A stretch of 64,000 nucleotides of DNA from Ganoderma boninense (lineage: Eukaryota > Basidiomycota > Agaricomycetes > Polyporales > Polyporaceae): positions 1,302,001 to 1,366,000 of the forward strand of contig CM035312.1 of assembly GCA_002900995.3 (NCBI GenBank), read 5' to 3'. The number at the start of each line of letters is the position of its first letter. The first letter of the stretch is position 1. Both the position numbers and the translations under genes were made by a program. A model generated the notes under the pieces. The model was not told the origin of the DNA and searched no databases. It saw only the letters and a list, made by a program, of their open reading frames with translations. Positions 22,040 to 34,338 of this stretch are shown here, in pieces.

Positions 22040-25000
22040 TCAAACGAGCGCGTGTGAGCGGTCATATTTCTCCCGCCACTGTTCGAACCCCTCCAACGGA
22101 ACCTCTCCACAGAGACCCGCCACGGCCGTCCGAAGCTCGTTCAGACTCTGTCGACGTCGAAACCCCGGATCAGCAAAAAAAAAATCACAAGCAGGGGGTG
22201 TAGCGGCTCACGTGAGACATGTGCAGAACAGCCATGACGGCCGACGCGTAGAACATATACTCGTAGCTCAGGATGGACTGTCTGTGGGCCTTCTTCGACT
22301 GGTTATGTGCGTCGGCGTCGGTGAGGGCGTTTCCCGCTGTGCTGCTGTGGTAAAATAGGCGGTCCGATAGGTTCTTGTACTGCGCAGCGTGCAGAGGTTC
22401 GCCCGTCCGGAGGGACTGCGAGACCAGGTAGAACATTGAGACAGCGTCGCTAATCTGCGAAGGGAAGGCCCACTCAGTATCATCGTAAACCATGCATGAC
22501 GAACTCAAGCGTACGAAGTGGGGGTTAAGGACGAATGTATGCGGCAAGGAGGCCTTCCTGAATGAGGGTTCCATATTGGTCAAGCCACTCGCCATCTATA
22601 ACACACGTTAGCCTCGACACCATACGTCTCAGCATGGTAGAGCACGCACCAAAACTAGACTGGACATGATGTCGACTTGGAGATCCAAAATCTGGTTGTA
22701 CTCCTCGAAAGGCCAATGCCCGCGGATGTTCCCTTCCCATTTGCTCATAGCCGTCCGCACCCTCAGATCCTGCAGCTGCTGCGAGAGCGTGACCACCATT
22801 TCCCGGAGCTCGCTGGGCCACCGGCGCTGCGTCTCTTCAAGCTTATGGAGGCTATCGAACGACCCATCCGCGGCAAGCCAGAGCGAGGTGAGATGCGAGT
22901 AGAGATAAGAGAGCCCGGAGATAATGGAGGCGTTCCGAAGGCGGACGGCCTTGCGACCAGACTTGGGAGGGATCATCATGAGGATGAAGGATGCCGCTGA
23001 ACCGATCATGACCAAGATCCAGCGCTTCCAGGCAACGTCCCAGCCAAGGCCGACGTTCTTGAAGACACCAGGAAGGTTGCCGTCGATCCAGGAGTAGCCA
23101 ACTACAAGCGCGAAGGTGGCCTGCGGGAGCATATGGTGTCAGCGGAGCATATAGAAGAGGAGGATTGCAATGACCACGTACCACACCCATCAGAACTGCA
23201 CCTAGATACTGCGGCGGCGCGAAGATACGGAGGAAGATGGAGGGGAACAGGAGCACTCCAGTGATTGCGGCAAGACCGTAGGGGTTACCGGTACCGCTCC
23301 CAGCCCCTACATTCAAAGTTATAAGCACGTGTGGCCCTCAACGCCTAGCACAGATATGCAGCCTACCGATGTACCAACAAACCATCCCCACGAGGGCGCC
23401 TAGGAATGTGCCACCCAGACGCATAGCATAGCTAATTGGATCCTAATGTGAGTCCAGCGATAGTAGCTTCAGATACACTTCTACGCACTTGAAGATCTGG
23501 TCAGACGCATAGATATTCAAGGTAGTCTGCGCCATGATGAGAGCCCTGCATGACTGTCTAAGCCCAGCGCATACTCGTTCGCACTATTGATTTGAGCTTA
23601 CCAGATTCCGCGTTCCTCATACACAAAGCCTGAAGATCGAAATCGGGGTTGGAGCGGGACTAAATAGCATCAACTATCTACACTCACCTGCTGTGCCTTT
23701 GACTACCTGCGGGATCCACAGAGCAACGGTGACCAGGACGTATCGGAAGATAAACTGCGGAGCATAAGTCCCTATCATTGACGATGGTGACCGAAGAGCC
23801 ACGTACCAGAGCCTCAGGGGTCTTGGTCCACAGGTATAACTTGTGGATGATGTTCGCGAGCTTCTGTATCCCGTTCTCCGGTGCCTTACTATCTGGGTCC
23901 CGCTCTGTTGATAGGAGAGTCAGCATATACCCACGCTATAGCGAAAGAATCCAACGCACTATATTTCCGCGTGTTGTGCGTCTCGACGACGTCCTCCGGA
24001 GCAGTATCCTCGCCTGCCGCCTCCCCCCCGGAGCCTCTCGACATCAACGTCTTCCCAATCGCCCTCACTCCCGTTGGTAGCCACAAACGTGTCTTGGGCC
24101 TTTTCGCGGCGGTCTTGCTCACGTATTCCGCGAAGGTGACAATAGCGTTGCTTGTGCTGACGAGGTTCGACATGAACACGAACGAGATGTACAACGAGCG
24201 CAGCGGAACGCTCTTCATTTCCCCAGCGTCGGCGCGGTTGAGCAGGTCTCGGAATGGTTGAAGGAGAATGAACCGGCGGTCATTCTTGAAGTCCTCAAGC
24301 GCATCGCGGAGGCCGTTCAGCGACTTGTCGAGCTGGAGAAGAAGCGCATCCTGCTCGGCATGGTTGCGTTTATAGCGCTTGGTGTTAACCGACACGATGA
24401 GCTTCTGCATGGCGTCGAGGACATCGACACCAGCTGCGCGGACTCCCGCTGTCGCCTCGCGGATGTTGGGGAGGACGTCGACGAGCCGGACGTGGTACTG
24501 TGTTTCCGCCGCTGAGTTGCGTTCTACGAACTGACGAAGTAGGTACGTGTCTCCGATAGCCGTGCTGCTCGTGGTCGACTCATCTCCGACAGATTGTGCG
24601 TCGCTGCTGCTTGAATCCGATAGAGACGTAGGAAGCGCCATGAGCTTCGCGAAGTTCACTAGTGCGCCGAGTCTGGTAACGACAATCTGCATGGGTTCGA
24701 GCATGCCCTCAACGTCTTCGGCGCACCATCGACCCCAGCTGATCTCGAAGTCCAGCATCTGTTTCTGGCCCATAACTGGAATCAAGCAGCCGCGAGTGAG
24801 GATCTACACCATTGAAAATAAGGGGAGGGACATACGTTGCTGAAGCTGTTGGATTGCCCCCACGCGCATCCCGAAGACTTTCCCAAGGAGCGGAGAGCCA
24901 GGAAGAACATCATGAGGGTCTGCGCGCAGGATTTCTTCTTGCGAAGCAAGTAGACCCTTAAGTGTCTGAAGGAGCGTGGAGGTGGAATCCAGATACGAAT

Positions 25001-26065
25001 GATTGAGGGACTCTGGAAAGACAACGGTCACGAGAATGACGGCGAGGGCGACATAGCATCCCACGGAGGTCAGCATGGAGTTAAGGAGGGTATATTGGGC
25101 AAATGGGAAGAGCGGTCCGTAGCTCTATCGCTCGCGTTAGCGAACGCACGGCTATGGAGAGGGCATGATGGACATACGCAGAAAATGTCAACGGCGATGG
25201 TGCCGAACACGCTCATGAGAGTGAGCTTCGGTGCATACGCACGAATAAGCGCAAACAGAAAGTTGCCGAAGGCAAGGAACACGCCGAACACGACTGTAGA
25301 ACTAGACAGAGAATCAGCTTGGCTCACTATATCGTCGAGGTCATCACGCACCGTGTATCCAAGAAAGCGCCATTGAAAATGGCATCAATGAACACCGCAT
25401 CCGGGTTCGCGAGGCCTGCGGCACTGCGGAAAGAATGAGTGACCTTCCTGTCTGGACCATGACACTGAATCATACCTCTCGGCCTCCTTCTGCAATGCTG
25501 CTTTGAGCAAGGTTTGGTCGCGAGCAGCGAGGGCAGCAGCCATAGCTGCACATGAAAGAGCCCAACCGAGGGCAATTCCCAGGACAAGGGTCAACATAGC
25601 CTGGTATGGACGTGTATTAAGTACAATATCATGATTGAGAAAGGGGATCGGGTCATGCAGAGGCACTATGCGTGCAATAGTCCTCGATATATGCGCATTC
25701 CACAATCAAAATAGGACCCACCATGAGGAAGATCTGCACCGGCATGTTTGGGGGCATCATGAAGCTCAAAAGCAGCGCAAAGAAGGCCCTTCCAGGGGAG
25801 TACTCGCTCAGCAGGGAGTCACCTCAAGAGGAGATAACACTCACGTATTTCCCAGCTGCTCCAACGACTTCATGGGCAGCATGATCACGAGGGAGACCCA
25901 TGACGCCAACCAGCACCTCAACAGCACCTTCCAGGACTTCTTCGAGCGCAGGTTGTTGGCGATCCATGGAGGCAGTTTGTCCCATACTGAGCTCTTCCTC
26001 GGCGCAGACGAGCCTTTGCTCTTGGGGTTAAGGGTATCCTCTTCGGCCGGACTGTCGCTTGACAT
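22040..26065 (-). CDS. ArAE_2/FUSC-like multi-pass membrane protein (Bre4-like)
   Basis: A multi-exon minus-strand gene. The first exon is 25845-26065 (MSSDSPAEED...), and the last is 22148 down to 22040, with the stop at 22040-22042. The N-terminus matches the fungal 'putative ER transporter, 6TM N-terminal' family (ArAE_2_N): PPWIANNLRSKKSWKVLLRC followed by WLASWVSLVIMLPMKSL. Further exons supply hydrophobic segments (VVFGVFLAFGNFLFALIRAY), a long cytosolic middle domain at 23889-24785 (LDFEISWGRWCAEDVEGML...), a second membrane block at ~22.9-23.5 kb, and the C-terminal ArAE_2 (DUF2421) region (EYNQILDLQVDIMSSLVLV; SLNELRTAVAGL). The family is related to aromatic-acid exporters and yeast Bre4; the substrate is unknown. 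Intermediate splice sites were not all resolved, so the outer limits are firmer than the exon list. Confidence 0.82.
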
Positions 26066-26948
26066 TCTGCGAGCGGTTGGTGGGGATTAAGCGAGGATGC
26101 GAGCCTCACTAAAAACGAAGACTGCCGCTCTGTTGAACCGTTTCACCTTCAGCGGCGAGACGAGTGTTGTATATATTCAAACGAAGGACTGGGGAGCAAG
26201 ACAAGCAAGTGAGTGTAGGGTGTGCACACCGGAGGGGGGGAGGGCAGCGACAAGCTGGGGAATGGAACAAGAAGTCAGTCCACGGACTTCACAGAGCAAG
26301 GGGGACGCAGAGGGCGCGCACTTACACCGAGGAAGATTGGGGTGCAAAACTGTCGAGCTCGGCGGATCATGAGGTGAAGCGCGCCGTCCTTAAAGGCTGG
26401 CAAGGTGAAAAGCCGGCCCCGAGTAGCATGGCTTGGTTTACGAGAGACAGGCAATGTCAGAGTGGCAGAACTTAGAGGAAGATAACAGTCATGGGCCCGC
26501 AAGAGCCGGTACGGATGCTTGGAAGGTGAATGCTCTCATCCGCGAGAGGCGGGCGCTCCTCGATCGTCAGCCACGTTACGTAAAGCGCTCGTCTTGCCTG
26601 AGTGCCCGCTCGGACCGCTCCGCCTGGTCCCGGTCCTAAAGGCTATGATCGACGCAGCAGAGGCATTGCAGTCACCGTCTTGGGGGGTTACAGTGGGGAT
26701 AAGGGGGGGCAGACGTCGACTCCTTGCCGACGACCCCGTCGAACCACCATTGAAAAACACGCCAAGACCACCTTCACAAGGCCGCAACGCGTAACGGGAA
26801 GTCCAACAGAGTCTATTGTGAGTCGAGTGACACAAAGTTGGTCGACATGCACGAAACAGGTCGCCTGGTGAAATCGGGGTTACGTTTTACATAGAGTACA
26901 AACTGCTGCATTCCAACTTCCTCCGCTCTTCCAGGCGCTCGCCACAAT
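26066..26948. other. Intergenic between ArAE_2-like gene and transaldolase
   Basis: About 0.9 kb holding the promoter of the membrane-protein gene and the 3' side of transaldolase. No supported gene. Confidence 0.5.
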
Positions 26949-28264
26949 TTAAGCAGACAGCTTCCCGCGGAGGAGCGTCTTGAGCGTCTCGCCGTCCTGA
27001 GCGAACTTGCGAATGCCCTCGTTGAGCTTGTCCGTCGCCATCTCGTCTTCGCACAATGCCCAGCGGAACTCGGCTTCGTTATCAATGTAGGTGACCTTAG
27101 GGATGGGGTCGCCCTTGGCAGCTACACGTGGAGGTACGTCAGATGACCGCATTGAACATGGAGGAACAGATGCGTACCGAAACTCGCGTCGAGCTTCTTC
27201 GGCACCGCAACAGTGTCGTTCTTGAGTTCCTCGAGGAGGGATGGGGCGATGGTGAGGAAGTCAACACCAGCAAGAGCCTTAATCTCGCCAGTCTGTGCAA
27301 TCAAGCAATTTAGCAGATAGAGATGAAAGCACCATAAGAGAAATACCCACGTTGCGGAATGAAGCACCCATAACAATGGTCTTGTAATTGTGCTGCTTGT
27401 AGTAGTTGAAGATCTTCTTCACCGACTGCACACCAGGGTCCTCGTCGCCAACGTAGTCCTTGCCCGGCTTGTTCTTTTTGTACCAGTCGAGGATCTACAC
27501 ACCCCTAATCTCAGCCACAGCGTGCCTCGGAGATCGCAGGATAGATACGCACACGGCCAACGAAGGGCGAAATCAAGGTGACGCCCGCCTCGGCGCAAGC
27601 AACAGCCTGCGCGAAGCCGAAAAGCAAAGTAAGGTTGCAGTGGATGCCGTCGTCGCGCTCGAGCTCGCGCGCGGCCTGAATGCCTTCCCAGGTTGAGGCA
27701 ATCTTGATGAGGACGCGCTCCTTCTTGACGCCGACAGAGTCGTACAGCGCGATGAGCTCCTTGGCTTTCTTTTTGGTCGCCTCCTTGTCGTAGGAGAGGC
27801 GGGCGTCGACCTCCGTCGAGACACGGCCCGGAATGATCTTAAGAATCTCCTTGCCGAATTCGACAAGCTACGGAGGCCGTTGTATGCGTAAGTTAGCAAG
27901 TGGTAAACGGAGGGCGATGGCGGGAGGGTGATGTAACTAAGGGTGCAAAGAAGGATACTCACGAGGCGGTCCATTGCGGCGTTCGTTTGGTCATCGATGC
28001 TGCCACCCTTCTGTTTCCCTTGCTCGACGGCAGCATTGATCAGGCGTTGGTACTGGGGCTTGTTGGCCGCCGCGAGGATGAGCGAGGGGTTGGTCGTCGC
28101 ATCTTGGGGCTTGTAGACATCGATAGCTGCCCGATACACACGCGAAGTCAGCGTTCCCTGACGAGTGTTGATCTAAGCGCGCGGCGAGACTCACACTCGA
28201 AGTCACCAGAGTCGGAGACGACAACGGTGCCAGTCTGCTTGAGGGCGTCGAGGGATGTGGTCAT
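26949..28264 (-). CDS. TAL1: Transaldolase
   Basis: Six minus-strand exons: 28195-28264, 27963-28126, 27553-27867, 27351-27494, 27178-27292, 26949-27121, giving 326 aa, the length of class I transaldolases. The active-site aspartate lies in [17 protein letters not shown]. The Schiff-base lysine lies in [15 protein letters not shown]. Other conserved strings are [50 protein letters not shown] and the C-terminal [15 protein letters not shown]. The enzyme moves dihydroxyacetone units between sedoheptulose-7-P and glyceraldehyde-3-P in the cytosolic non-oxidative pentose phosphate pathway. All junctions are GT-AG. No unusual residue was seen. Confidence 0.96.
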
Positions 28265-31203
28265 GATTGGGGATGGTGGTAGTTGGTGGTCAGGAAGGGT
28301 GGAGAACGTGCTCAAGTACGCAACTGCTGTTGGCTGAGTGAGATACGCCGTGACCTCATCGCGATCTAGTTTCATGGGCGCCTGGCTCTCCACACCGGCC
28401 CGGCTTGAGCGGATTAGCCTGGATTAGCTCGGCAACGTATCCCGCAGTCGCCCGCCTTCTGGAGTGGCCCATGGGGGTTTCCGACTCTTTCGAATGTCTC
28501 TCTCCAGTCTATTTTCTTGGCCCCTAACACTCACATACACGTCATAAACGAGGTCATGGATCTCCCGAGGCAACATCGCAGCGGCAAGGACTCTGCCTCC
28601 CCAGTTGGAAGTCAACTCAGTAGCGTCATCCGAGTCGGCCGACTTCCCTGGGACGAATCGGACGATCTGAGTCATATGAGGATAGAGCGCGCGAAGCCGT
28701 AGGCATCCTTACCCACCATGCTGAGAAAGGACATGACAACCTCTCCTCTTAAGCGGCAGCTGGCCGCGTCCCGGCAAGTCCACCATGAGACCCGGCGCCG
28801 CTCAACATTCCCTCCGGATGGCGGGTGTGGGAGTGCGGAGGGAACACGGTGAAAACGTGCATGCTTTCTGTAGCGGCACATGACCGTTACCTTACAACTC
28901 ATTCAGACAGGATGACACGCCATATGTATGCTGCATGGGCAGTTGTACATGACAAGTGCACCTACCCGGGACGTCTCGGATGGCATTCTCCCATGAATGT
29001 CCATGTGGTGAGGCGAGGAGGGTACCCAGAGTTTCAGGGGGATGCGGATCTCCCGCCTGTCGTAATCCCTGGATATTCACAGACCGGGCGGAGGTTTTCA
29101 AGAGTCAAGCATGAAGGACGGAAGTGCCAATGTTGGCTGTGGCCGAACGTTCGGGAAAAGAGTCAGCGATGTTAAGCCCGAAGATCAAGCAACTTTACTT
29201 ACTGGGCATTCGAACGCAATACATCTCTCCATCTTCTAATCGGTCTCATGTCCGAGGAGTAGGTAATCATACGCGGAGGTCAACAGCGATGATGCCATCA
29301 TGGAGGGCGCAGCGGAGAGTGGTTTCGAGGAGAAATTTTTCTGTCTGCCGGTAAGTGCCAGCAGGCACGCAATACTGGGGAGAAGGATGTGTTAAAGTTC
29401 ACTTCAACTCTGGCGGGCGTAGATATGGAAACCACCTATACACCGATCTTTGCGGTTGCTTGATGTTGATGACCACAGTGTGCACGCATGCCTCGGCCGT
29501 GTCACGCTCCACTCAAACGACCGCCGCCGAAGAGGTTGAGGGCTGTAAAAGATATATGGCGTCAATAAACCAATTCCTCCAGGACGCAAGGCAGCGATGA
29601 AACGGTGATTACACACTGCGTATTTGTCCCGAGGAGCCCGCAGTCGCTCGTAGAGCTTCCAAAGGAACCCACAGCCGATCACGAACTGTGCGTGAATCTG
29701 GGCGACCACGGCGCGCGGAATCTGGGAAAGCATGCAGATTAGTCGTCCGCAGCAACAATGCGAGAGTACTCATGCCGCAGACAGACAGAAAGACATCTGT
29801 CCAATGAGTTCATGGTCACCCCGAGTCCCCAACACAATCACGTCCTGATCATGCCAAGGGATGAGCAGCTCATTCACGGGCCCAAACTATCGGAGTGGCA
29901 TCAAGGGTCCGTGGGTCGCTTTGGGCCACGCGGCGCGGGAAGTCGGAGCATCCGGTACTTCGCGTCGCGGTGGCTAGAAGCGAAGACAACGCTCGTCACC
30001 CAGAGTGTGGGCATCCGGCTGGTGAACGCGCCGCCTCTTTAGCATAAGCAGGAAACTTGGTGTCCCAAGGCGTCAACATCACCGCAAAAAGGAATGACGG
30101 TCTTCCTGAATTCCGGAGGAGAAGCGCTCCAAATCTTAGGCTGTATGGCAACCGTCATCGTCAGACAAGGGTATCATGCGTATCAAGGTCCAGGTAGACT
30201 CACAAGATGGTGCAAGCCAGTGGGCACGTACAGCACAGCGCTTTGCAGCGTCTCAATATGACGAGAGTGGCGCTAAAAACACAGGTTGCAGGACGCCTCG
30301 AGGACGGCGGGCTATGTACCAGCGTGGCGTGGCTGTTGAGCTTCAGGGGAAAGTTACAGTTAAATTATCCTAAAAACAGCTGCATTTGCGACACATCTGG
30401 AACATGTTAGTCGGTGTGGATGCGGATGTTGGGAGGAAACAAGCTCTATGCGTTGTGAACCACGGTGAAACCTCCTGCTCTTGACCCTGTGAATCGGATT
30501 TGATACATATGATAAGGTTGGAGAAGGAGTGTGCTGCGTGTAGTCGGAGACCATAGACACGGAAAGGACACATGCCTGGACACAGATATCAATCACCCGC
30601 GACCTGACCGGACTCCAATGGAGTGAAAAAGTTGGCCCCGGAACGAACCGAGTGCTGGCCAGTGCAGACGTTCATTGCTCTACTCCGGTCAGTGTCCGTC
30701 CGCTATGCTCTCGGAAAGACGCTACCGGATGTCCTAGTTTCCGTAGAACTCCTGAATCTGCCATGAGGAGGCTAGACTGTGAACGGGGTTTACGGAGAAG
30801 CCGACTTCTGTCTTCTCTGAATGGTGATCATTTCGTCCGCAACCGGAGCAATCGGATTGCGGAAGCCATCGTATATCTGAAAATAAAAAGTCTTTGAACA
30901 GAAAACGCAGCGAGCTTGAAAGTATGACAGCGCACGCACCGCAGGCTTTATGGAAAAATAATGTAGAACGACAACCTGCGCGAGGCGGTACAATGTGGAT
31001 CAAGAACGTGAGAACGGACCACACAAGTGTCCTCTTTTGGAACAAGCGGTGTTTGCAGATGCCCCGCTTAACCATTCTCCGGCATCGACGCGTCCTCCCG
31101 ACTTCCAAGCCTCTCTTAAGTTGCATCTATTTGTCATGAGTCGTCTTCCTTCGACTTGTACCACAGGTCTCTCCACGTTTCAGGGGTAGCATGACCTCCT
31201 TCC
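28265..31203. other. Gene-poor stretch, 2.9 kb
   Basis: Upstream of transaldolase and ending at the LTR element. No gene is supported. A minus-strand frame around 29404-29733 (AQFVIGCGFLWKLYERLRAP) has a protein-like composition but no flanking exons I can join. This may be decayed or intergenic DNA. Confidence 0.4.
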
Positions 31204-31409
31204 TGTAACGGGCGGCCTGCCGCCGCGAGGTCGAAACGAGACGAAACCAGGGCTATATTCGAGGTACGAAAGACGAGTACAGCGAGGGGGCTAGCAGACC
31301 AGCCCGAGACCTGAGTTGGTTCGTCGAAGAGAGACTGAATGTATCGTAGCCGACTAATCTAACGTGACCGGATCATAGAGTCACAGCGAGCGTAACGGGG
31401 GCCGTTACA
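31204..31409 (-). repeat. LTR (206 bp), copy 1; 3' LTR if the element is on the minus strand
   Basis: Begins TGTAACGGGC and ends GGCCGTTACA, so the ends are short inverted repeats with canonical TG...CA. A same-length copy lies at 33177-33382, differing at 22 of 206 positions by my count. On the minus strand it is directly preceded by a polypurine tract (31410-31422). Orientation is inferred from that tract. Confidence 0.85.
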
Positions 31410-31422
31410 CCATCTCCTCCTT
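31410..31422 (-). other. Polypurine tract next to LTR copy 1
   Basis: The minus strand reads AAGGAGGAGATGG immediately before the LTR start TGTAACGG, the position where plus-strand DNA synthesis of LTR retrotransposons is primed. An identical tract precedes the second LTR at 33383-33395. Confidence 0.7.
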
Positions 31423-33176
31423 AAGGTACAGATCGAGGAGTGGGTGACGAGAGACGTAGTGGCTGTAGGGTCGTAAGATAGCGTAAAACTAAACATAGAA
31501 AAACAATAACACAAGTAGTAATCAAGTGGCAACAACGTAGTGCAAGACGTAGGTACCAAACCAGCTATAAATGAAGACGTAGTGCGGAGTTCAAGGATCA
31601 CTGAGACGTAGGGGCAAGGCGAGGCTTGACGTAGACACAGTGCGAGGGACAAGAGACACAAGCTACACAAGAGGGTCCACACATGCTACCGGTAAGCTGA
31701 GGTGGATGTCAAGGGGATCGCGATACCCGCATGACCATAGACGTAGAGGTGTCAACGCAGGCCGCAGCCCGAGAAGACCAAAAGAACGTGACGAGCAACT
31801 AAAACACGTTAAGACCGAAGCCTAGAACCGTGATCGTAGATCGAGACGAGCGACAAGGACATAAACAAAGATACAACGCACTTGGCAGATTCGACCGCAG
31901 CCAATGTCCGCAAGGCGAGGCGACGAGAAGGATGCACTGGGGGCTGAAAGAAAGCATTGGATGCAAGGACAAGGGGCGTGGTGCGGATACGGTGGCTGAA
32001 ATGCGATGAGGACAAGTGTCGAGAACGAGGCACACCGAGGGATCAAAACGTCGAAAGGTGTCAAAAGGGCGTCGAAAAAGCAGGATCCTGAGAGCGCAAA
32101 AAGTTTTAAAATGCGCGAGGATCGCGGACCGTCTTGAGAGAGAGACTGACGCGGCTTGCATGAGCTTGCCACGCCGTCCGAGGATGCACGTCGCGCGTAA
32201 CCGCTGCGACGGCCGAGGGAAGAGGAGTGTGCGCGCGTAGCGACGCACCAGAGGGAGACCTGCATCCACACAGGATCTCCGTCTCCGCTCCGAACCTGCG
32301 TGGACACACCGACTTGCTACGGTGGTCCTCCGCACTGCTCCGGTCCACCTCTGCGAAGACGTCCGAGAGGTCTCGAGGACGGCGTACCTTCTGCTCTGCT
32401 CCATGTCCGCGTCCTCCGAAGGCTCTAGTTCCACGCCACCTATCTCCCTTTTTTCCGCCGAGGCTTCCGTGCCGGAGGCGCGGAGACGAGGCGACCTGAA
32501 AAAGTTGACAGCCTCGGAAGCCAGTGGTTTGGTCAAGGATGATTGGCTGTGAAGGGAGGGCGGGAGGGAGAGCTAACGTGGCTGATATTGATGAGGACGC
32601 GAGGGGCAGGCATGATCGCGAGGGGTCCATGAGGTGGGGTAGCGGGCGCCAGAGAGCGAAGATGTCGAGGAAGAGGAAGGGGCGAGGTTACAAAAACAAA
32701 AATGCATGGAAAACGAACGATGGGGAGTGCGTCCCTCCAATGACATAACTCCGATGGCGGTGGAGCGTGCCGTGATGTATGCGCGGGCCAACGACGGTGG
32801 TTCCGGGTGGGCGCGAGCGAGCGTGAGGAGAGTCGTGATCCGGAACGAGAAGGGATCTTGAAATGGTTGGCAACGCGCAAGGCCAGAGTATCGAGGGCGT
32901 GAACGTGGGCCTGTAGGTTCATGAAAGAGGCCGGATGGCCATGGGAGGATGCGCGAGACCAAAAGATAGGGGCTTTGAGCCACTGAGACCGACCAAAAAG
33001 GCGGCGAGCCGGTATAGGGAGTGGATGGATGACCACTGGGCATCAAAAACCGATGGAAGTGGAGGTAAGAGGGGTCGAAAAGGCTGAATGAAGCGAGAGG
33101 ACAGTCGCTGGAATAAACCGCGGGCGACCGAGACAAGCGAGAGTCGAAAGGACCGAGTTTGGCGGACGAACCAAAC

Positions 33177-33382
33177 TGTAACGGGCGGCCTGCCGCCGCG
33201 AGGTCGAAACGAGACGAAACCAAGGCTATATTCAAGGTACGAAAGTCGAGTACAACGAGGGGGCAGCTAGGCGAGCCCGAGACCTGTGTTGGTTCGTCAA
33301 AGAGAAGCAAAACGTATCGTAGCGGACTAATCTAACGTGACCGGATCATGGAGTCACGGCGAGGGTAACGGTGGCCGTTACA
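33177..33382 (-). repeat. LTR (206 bp), copy 2; 5' LTR of the element and also 3' LTR of a truncated neighbour
   Basis: Same termini and length as the LTR at 31204-31409. On its right it is flanked by the same polypurine tract and 219+ bp of sub-terminal interior as copy 1, which means it also ends a second, truncated element copy. Confidence 0.85.
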
Positions 33383-33603
33383 CCATCTCCTCCTTAAGGT
33401 ACGGATCGAGGAGTGGGTGACGAGAGACGTAGTGGCTGTAGGGTCGTAAGATAGCGTAAAACTAAACATAGAAAAACAATAACACAAGTAGTAATCAAGT
33501 GGCAACAACGTAGTGCAAGACGTAGGTACCAAACCAGCTATAAATGAAGACGTAGTGCGGAGTTCAAGGATCACTGAGACGTAGGGGCAAGGCGAGGCTT
33601 GAC
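33383..33603 (-). mobile_element. Truncated interior of a second element copy
   Basis: These 221 bp match 31410-31630 with a single mismatch (position 33403 versus 31430). The match stops abruptly at 33603, where glutathione S-transferase coding sequence begins. It is the 3' interior end of another copy of the same element sharing the LTR at 33177-33382. Confidence 0.85.
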
Positions 33604-33605
33604 CC

Positions 33606-34338
33606 AACAGGTTCATCCTCAACTACAAACGACTTCCATACCGTACAGTATGGATTGAGTTCTCCGATGTAGAAACGACACTGCGCAGAATAGGAGCGCA
33701 ACCAACCTCGTATAGGTCGGACGGACGCCCAGTTTACACCCTCCCCGCTATCATTGACCCCCAACGGTCTATAAATGCACCGGTCGTCCTCTCTAACCCC
33801 ACCGTCATAGCCGAATACCTCGAAGCGACGTACCCAGCACGACCGGTGTTTCCGGAGGGTTCCCGTGCCCTCCAGTCTCTATTCGTTCACTACATCCAGG
33901 ACGGCTTCGTCAAGCCACTCCTCCCGATTCTCGTGCCCCTCACCCATCAGCGCCTTCCCGAGCGCAGCCAGGCGCACTTCAGCCGCGGCGGCGCACCCAG
34001 CCCTACCTCACCGACCGCATTGGCTGGGCCGCAGAGTGAACAGGCGTGGAATGCAGTCAGGGAGCAGTTCAACTTCCTCGCCGCAATCCTTGACAAGAAC
34101 ACATCGGATGGAAACGGAGTGGTCGCCATGGGGCGAGACGTCTCCTATGCGGACTTTGCCCTGTGCTCCGTCCTGTAAGCGATCAATCTCGCAGGAAAAG
34201 ATGAATGCGCTGACCTCCGACAGGATCTGGGTTGAGAAAGTCTCGCCTCACGATTGCTGGGCGAGGATCCGTGAATGGAACGGCGGCCGATGGGCGAGGT
34301 TGCACACCCGCTGCCGTGAGTTCATGGATGTCTTGTAG
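33606..34338 (+). pseudogene. Glutathione S-transferase-like gene lacking its 5' end
   Basis: An open frame starts at the repeat boundary; the in-frame TGA at 33600-33602 is repeat sequence. It reads RFILNYKRLPYRTVWIEFSD, then DVETTLRRIGAQPTSYRSDG, VYTLPAIIDP and VIAEYLEATYPARPVFP, followed by a GST C-terminal helical domain (FNFLAAILDKN, GRDVSYADFALCSVL). An intron at 34175-34223 joins VLIWVEKVSPHDCWARIREW, and the stop is at 34336-34338. This matches fungal GST-like proteins whose N-terminus normally supplies about 20 more residues with the catalytic Ser/Cys of the thioredoxin fold; those are absent. A downstream in-frame ATG or GTG could give only a shorter, probably inactive product. Confidence 0.8.

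Larger units (their letters stand above)
31204..33382 (-). mobile_element. Short non-autonomous LTR retrotransposon
   Basis: Two 206-bp LTRs (31204-31409 and 33177-33382) enclose about 1.77 kb. The orientation is minus, because a polypurine tract adjoins the 31204-31409 LTR on that strand. Internal minus-strand ORFs (32573-33310 and 31799-32536, 245 codons each) are Pro/Ser/Arg-rich. I see no zinc knuckle, protease, RT, RNase H or integrase motif, so the element would depend on an autonomous relative (LARD/TRIM-like). A heptamer GACGTAG (CTACGTC on the coding strand) recurs about seven times in 31453-31746. The element is joined on its right to 221 bp that repeat the end of its own interior. 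Confidence 0.72.
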
